This document shows positions 58,915 through 64,000 of a DNA stretch of 64,000 nt, one piece after another. A model generated the notes under the pieces. That model was not told the origin of the DNA and made no database searches. It saw only the letters and a list, made by a program, of their open reading frames with translations. The stretch covers positions 1 through 64,000 of the forward strand of contig JAMQCK010000092.1 in the NCBI GenBank assembly GCA_024196135.1, in the 5' to 3' direction. How positions within the stretch are numbered: position 1 is the first letter of the stretch; every line of letters begins with the position of its first letter. The position numbers and the translations under genes were made by a program. The DNA comes from Pleurotus ostreatus/Saccharomyces cerevisiae fusant. Its lineage: Eukaryota; Opisthokonta.

Positions 58915-61068
58915 ATGCCTCTTACGACGCGCGCCGCAGCGGCGAGAGCGTCCGCAATCCAGACGACAGCAACCTCAGACGCTGCCGTCTCCGATGACGA
59001 CCCAACCGCCGACCTCGTCGCGTCGGTCGCGACCATGAAACCTGACGGGACCTTCGTACTCGACGTGTCCATGGAAGTCGACGCGATCCCCAAACCCAGT
59101 AATACCCTCGCAATCTCAAGCCTCAGCACGACCGCAACTGTGTCCCTCGACGCCTCCGATCGCGCATCGGCGCCTCCATCTGGCAGATCGGACGTGTCTC
59201 CAGCAGCAGTCGACGCGTCCTCCAGAGTATCCGTCAACGCGTCCTCGACAGCAGCACACGACGCGTCCTCCACAGCAGCCGATGCGTCCTCCACTGCAGC
59301 CCTCGACGCCGACGCGTCCGCGATCGCCGCTTTCTTCGACGAGACTCTCGCCAGCCACGAGAACAGCACCAACATGCGCTCCGCGTCTCTCGCCTCTCCC
59401 GAGACCTCTCGACGCGAGCCGGTCTTCACGCCTCCCCGCTTCAAGACTGCCGCTACTTCCTTTACGACTGCTGCTCCGCCATTGCCCTCACAGAACGCTT
59501 CTCTCATGGCTACTCCTGCTTCTACATCCGATCTTGCAACCGCATACAACGCCCTCCGAGCCCGACAAAGCTCTCTCAACGCCGAACGAGAGGTCTTCGT
59601 CACCAGTCTCTTGCGCAAAAATCACGATCTCCTACGCCAAAATCACGATCTTCAACAGCAAGTGACGGTCGCTCGAGCAGAAGCTGCTACCTTCCGCAAT
59701 GGGGCTGAAACTCTGCTTGACGAGGCTGAAACCTTGCGCAACGAGGCGCACGAGTTACGCGCAGCGAAGCAAGTTCTCGAGGCGGAAGCGCGCGATTGGG
59801 AAGCGAAGTCTCTGGACTGGGAGGCGAAGTCTCTTGACTGGGAGGCTACAATCCAGCGACTGGCGGTGGAGAAGCAAGCGCTCAGCACGGAGAATCGGCA
59901 ACTTATTTTGGACAAGCATCAACTTACGCTGGAGCAACAACGCCATGGTGTAACCCTAAAAGATACGACTACAGCGCTCAAGCTTCACCGCGCCGAGACG
60001 GAGCGCTTGCGCGCGGTGCTGGAGAAGGCGCAGGTGAGGATTGCGTTTCCTGCTGGGCTCACTGTCCCTTTCATCCTTCGTCAAGCCATACAGTGAGCTA
60101 ATGTATGCATACAGGCAGCCCTCGTACATGAGTGCGACGCGCGAGGAGAAGCAGAGGAGGCGAAGGTCCGGGCGGAGCAGGAGAAGGCACAGGCGGAAGA
60201 TGCGAAGGCCCGAGCAGACGAAGCGAAGGTGCAGGCAGAGCGGGAGAAGACAATCGCCGGAGAGGACAAGGCGAAAGCCGAAGAGGAAAAGGTGAAAGCA
60301 GACGAGGACAAGGCGAAAGCCGAAGAGGAGAAGGTGAAAGCGGAAGAGGGGAGGACGAGGGCTGAGCGGAATGCAGCAGCTGTCAAGTCGAGGGCATCGG
60401 CCGCTGTCAAGGCGATGGAGGCGAGGACAGCGGAGGCGGATGCGCGGGCTGCGAAGGCGGAGAGGGCGTTGGCTGAAGCGGAGAAGCGGATGGCTGTGGG
60501 GCAGGCAGAGGTCGCGGCTGCGAACGCTCGAGCCGCCGGCGCCGACGCTCAAGCGGATAGCGCGAAGGCTCTAGCGGCTGAAGCGGTACAGCTGGCGAAC
60601 GCCCGAGTCGCTACTGTCGAGGCTCGAGCCGCCGACGACAGCGCTCAAGCCGCAGGTGCAGAGCCCCGCGCTACTCAGGGCTACATCCGCCCCAAAGATG
60701 CCGTGGCGGCGCGATCGCCACGGGAGGTAACGCGCGCTGCGGTTGAGAGACAGGGCTCTCCTGATGGTCCTTCCCACACGCGGGTTTCTCTAAGATGGGC
60801 GCCTCTCTGGCAAGTCGCGCCATCGGCGAGCATCTCAACCTCTATGCCCACACCATGGATTCCGACCACTCCTGCACCATCGACCAAAGAGGTGAAGAAC
60901 GCACGGAAACGTCCTCTATCCTCGCCGTCCCCACCTCCAACCGTGCCGCTACCGGGTCGTGGTAAGCGTTTTTGCAAGCCAGGTAAACGTGCGCGGCCGG
61001 AGAGAGAAGCCATTCCTGACAAGCCATTGTCACCCTTGTCAAAGCGAACAAGGCGCTCTAGGAAGTAG
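58915..61068 (+). CDS. Ala/Glu/Lys-rich coiled-coil protein, tandem paralogue 1
   Basis: Two exons, 58915-60033 and 60115-61068, sum 690 aa (MPLTTRAAAARASA...SKRTRRSRK). The N-terminal 200 aa is Ser/Thr/Ala-rich with seven-residue repeats of the DASSTAA type near 59,200-59,300. A heptad coiled coil follows from about residue 225 (SSLNAEREVFVTSLLRKNHD), including DWEAKSL in tandem near 59,796-59,850. The second exon is nearly uninterrupted Glu/Lys/Ala helix with internal repeats (KAEEEKVKADEDKAKAEEEK). The C-terminal 120 aa is Pro/Ser/Arg-rich and basic (GRGKRFCKPGKRARP), possibly a nuclear-localisation region. No known domain. It shares layout and intron position with the next gene. Confidence 0.75.
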
Positions 61069-61832
61069 TCGTCGTACATGTACCTATCTTTCCAAAGGCA
61101 GACTCTGAATGTAGACCAAGGTTGAACGTGAACTCTGCTGATCCATGTGGGTGCACGCACAGTCGGCATGTGCCGGGAGGTAGGGGAAACATGAATTTCC
61201 GGCGATTATCTCTTCCTTGCGTGCACCTATGTTCTCTCTGGTCCGCTGACAATGTACCAGCGATCTCGTGCTTTTTATCACGTCTTCGTCGACTATATAC
61301 TGACTGCTGTCTCTTGGTCAATCCTCAGCGCTCGACCAACCTGCCATGTTTTCGAGCGCGAATTATATTACTGGGCTTCATTTCTATATTTCGGGTGTCT
61401 ACTCCTTTGAAGAATTGACCTCTAGCCATGGAACAATACAAAGGGTTGCAAAACCCTGCGCTACCTCGCGACCTGTGCTGTTCTGTTTGGCCATGATGAC
61501 GCTGACAGGCGAATCCTGTGGTTGGCAGCGCCTGACGCGCAGAGATTGCCGTCTCTCTGCATCTACCACCACCACACCATCGCTCGCCTTGCAAGACAGG
61601 AGACTACGCGCCTGGACTGAAGCGGTCGCTGGAACAATATCGTCGTCTGCAGTGCGTACGGGTACTTGGATTCTCGGACGCGCGGCGCCACTCAGACGCG
61701 TCAAGGCGCGTGCATTCCTCTCTTCTGGCGCTATTCCCCATGACTTATGCTCAGCCATTACTAGAGTGCGCTTTACTTGAACTCTGAGTCTCGAACCCGC
61801 CTTCTACATCGGTTCATATACGCTTCATCGAC
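61069..61832. other. intergenic between tandem paralogues
   Basis: No gene seen over 0.76 kb. It should contain the 3' UTR of copy 1 and the promoter of copy 2. Confidence 0.45.
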
Positions 61833-64000
61833 ATGGTTGCTTCGATACAGCTGGTCGCCACCAAATCACCTAGCGTCCATCGCGTCGCGAGCAGCTCGAC
61901 TTCTGACGCGAGCCCTGACACTATGCCCCCCTCCTCTGATACCCAAAAGACTGAAGATCTCCCCTCCATCATCATCAGCAACGGCGAGGTCCAGCCCGTC
62001 CGAGTCCCCTCCGCCATCTTGAAGACACCGCGTCCCACCGCCACGGAGGACATTCCCTCGCCGCTCCCAGAAATCAGCGAGCCCGCCAGTCAACATTCGC
62101 AATCCTCGCTTCAAGATACCCCTTGTCCTCCACCACGCACTTCTCGACACATACTTCCCATAAAGGCGGACGTACCCATCGAACCACGCACCACATCCAT
62201 ACAAGAGCCATTGGTCGTCGTCTCGCCCACGCATACAATCCCTTCTTGGCTGCGCGATGGTGGCTTGCTGGCCAACGCGGTCGGCGCGCTTGAGATGGAG
62301 TACAAGACCGCCCAGCTGCGCAGCTGCGAACTTCAGGCGACAGTGCAAGCGCTCAACATCGAGAAGGAGGGCCTTCAGGCAAAGGTCGGCCTTCTCGAGC
62401 GACAAGCGACTATACTGCGCGCAGACATTGGCTCCTTCAGTGCCATGGCGCGGGAGCTACGAGCAGGACTGCAGAGGTCCGAGGCGAGGGTGAAGGAACT
62501 GGAAAGGGTGGTCCACGACTTGACGACGGACAAGCATAGTCTTGTCGAAGACGCGCGGAAGCAGAACATCGAGTTGCAGACGTGTATTACGAAGGCGGAG
62601 CGTCTGGGCAAAACGCTTGAACAGGCGCAAGTGAGTGTATTGCTCCGTCGTCCTGTAGTGCACAAACTCACTCGCTATGTAGGGCGCACGAGGTCGTGCA
62701 GAAGAGGCACGCATACAAGCCATCCGCGAGAAGGACTTTGCCCTCGCGTGCAAGATGCGCGCAGAGCACGACACGTCCATAGCCAAATCGGCCGCCCAAG
62801 CCGCCGAGACGCAAGCCGAGTTGGCTCTTGACCAAGCCGCCAAGGCGGTGGGTCGGACGGTGGTAGCGGACGCGCGTGCAGCTGAAGCGCTCGCAGAAGC
62901 AGCTCTCGCTCGTGCCACGGCCTCCGAAGCTGAGGCCAGGATCGCGTCAGCGGAGGAGGCTGCAAGCATTGCCATCGCCAACGACCGGTCTGCTCAGGCA
63001 GATGCGCAGATGGCTGCCGAGGACGCGCGATCGGCTCGTCATGACCGGGCATTGATGACCTCCAACCTGGATCAGGCCCGAGGGGATATCAAGGCCGCGC
63101 GCGAGGAGGCCCGCCTCCTGAACGAGGACGCGGAGTACCTCATGGTCGCGCTGGAGGAGACGGTGGAGGAGATGATGACCGCGCAGGCGGACGCGCGACA
63201 GGCGCGACACGAAGCGGCGGTCGCGAAAACCAGCGCGGCGCCAGCACTGGAAGAAGCGATGGCTGCGCGTAAGGAGGCGGAGGAGGCGAAGCAGCAAGCC
63301 AAATCTTGGGAGGCGAAGGCAAATGCTTTGTCCGCTAGCTTTGCCGCTGTGCGCGCCGCGCTGCCCACCTCACCGCATGTCGCCGTGGACCAAGAGCAAA
63401 TTCAAGAGCCTACATCTGTCGATCGCCCTCTCGCTACCGCTTTTATGTGCTCTCCCGCGAACTCTCCGATCTCGCTGCGCTCGCCCAGTCCTGACTCGCA
63501 ACAATTCTCCATCAGCTCTGTACCTCCAAGGATCGCCCTCTCCGCGGGCAGAGCGGCCAAAGCCCTGGTGGTGGACTCCTCTCGTTCTGCTTCGCAAGTG
63601 CCAGCCATTCCGGACTCCGCGACTGGCGACGACCCCGGACTTGCCGAGGATACAAGAGTGCCACTTACGCCAAGTCTCGAAGCTCCGACTTCTCTTCCGT
63701 CTGCTCCAATCACTTCGGACTCGTCTTCTGCCAGACTCACCATGAATGCATCTCGAACTCCCGCGTCGATGCCTGCACCGCCATTTCCTAAGCGCATATC
63801 GCCCTCGCGAACGGTTACGCCAGTGCCGCCTTTTCCTACACGCCCTAAACGTTTGTCGCCTTCTCGAACGCTTGCGCCGCCTCCGCCTTTTCCCAAGCGC
63901 GTATCACCTTCTCGGACGTTCACACCAGCGCTGCCACTGCCTCGCGCGCCCTTATCATCCACCAACCGACGAAGCGGCATGATCAACTGGCACGTCGTGC
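61833..64000 (+). CDS. coiled-coil protein, tandem paralogue 2 (3' end outside window)
   Basis: ATG 61833 (MVASIQLVATKSPSVHRVAS). Exon 1 is 61833-62630, intron 62631-62682 (52 nt), and exon 2 is open from 62683 to the window edge. The layout copies the upstream gene: Ser/Thr/Pro-rich N-terminus, a coiled coil ending LGKTLEQAQ, a phase-0 intron exactly there, then ARGRAEEARIQAIREKDFAL (copy 1: ARGEAEEAKVRAEQEKAQA) and a long Ala/Glu/Arg helix. The C-terminal region is a Ser/Pro-rich tail with three PPFPKR..SPSRT-type repeats near 63,776-63,930. No known domain. SP/SPSR sites could be kinase targets. At least 722 aa lie within the window. Confidence 0.75.
63776..63930 (+). repeat. coding tandem repeat, PPFPKR-SPSRT type
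   Basis: Three imperfect units in the frame of coiled-coil gene 2: PPFPKRISPSRTVT, PPFPTRPKRLSPSRTLA and PPFPKRVSPSRTFT. Each carries an SPSR phospho-site-like core. Confidence 0.8.

Noticed and set aside
1..64000. CRISPR array, tRNA or rRNA genes
   Set aside because: No spaced direct repeats, no B-box with a cloverleaf fold and no rRNA-like stretch were found by eye. The window is eukaryotic nuclear DNA; a tRNAscan-SE run would settle tRNAs.

Overview
This is nuclear DNA of a filamentous basidiomycete, most likely an agaricomycete. The genes are compact and intron-rich. Introns are about 47-80 nt with GTRNGT-type donors, and coding GC is high. The gene set combines conserved eukaryotic housekeeping genes with lineage families typical of mushroom-forming fungi: F-box proteins with an N-terminal CxxCEH motif, a small HMG-box-like protein, a Zn2Cys6 regulator, and pogo and Copia relics. 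I cannot name the species.

Layout: 1-2.6 kb holds a pogo-like DDE transposase with one frameshift, cut by the window edge. 3.1-4.1 kb holds an unrecognised conserved gene. 4.6-12.9 kb holds two microtubule motors, kinesin-1 (minus) and kinesin-5 (plus), around a tiny Elf1 transcription elongation factor gene. 12.9-15.6 kb is gene-poor. 15.6-16.3 kb holds a small membrane protein. 17.1-21.9 kb holds the TRAPPII subunit Trs120/TRAPPC9, and 22.2-22.7 kb holds Vps55, so two membrane-traffic genes are neighbours. 23.4-24.3 kb holds a predicted dimeric alpha/beta-barrel protein. 24.9-26.5 kb holds an F-box protein, followed by a truncated Copia gag-like ORF. 28.0-30.1 kb (minus) holds a DUF4211 protein, divergent from a very large plus-strand protein (30.3-38.5 kb) with two C1-type zinc fingers and long helical-repeat-like regions, possibly UNC80-related. 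DPM2 and TAF13 are divergent at 38.6-40.0 kb. A CYP33-like RRM protein lacking the cyclophilin half and an NSRP1-like splicing factor are divergent at 40.6-43.1 kb. A second F-box paralogue lies at 43.4-45.0 kb. A mitochondrial SAP-domain protein (AIM34-like) is divergent from a conserved unknown protein at 45.5-48.6 kb. 51.2-54.3 kb holds a Zn2Cys6 transcription factor. An HMG-box-like gene and a PA-TM-RING ubiquitin ligase follow at 55.2-57.9 kb. Two tandem paralogous coiled-coil proteins fill 58.9-64.0 kb, the second running off the window.

Most gene models were joined by eye from splice signals and conserved protein frames. The exon sums for kinesin-5, TAF13, the HMG-like gene and the first coiled-coil gene are exact multiples of three. 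I found no convincing tRNA, rRNA or CRISPR. The most distinctive observations are micro-exons (11 nt in kinesin-1; 13 and 16 nt inside the zinc cluster), a GC-AG intron in kinesin-1, a Q/T/Y-rich low-complexity N-terminus fused to TAF13, the giant C1-domain protein, and the tandem coiled-coil pair.
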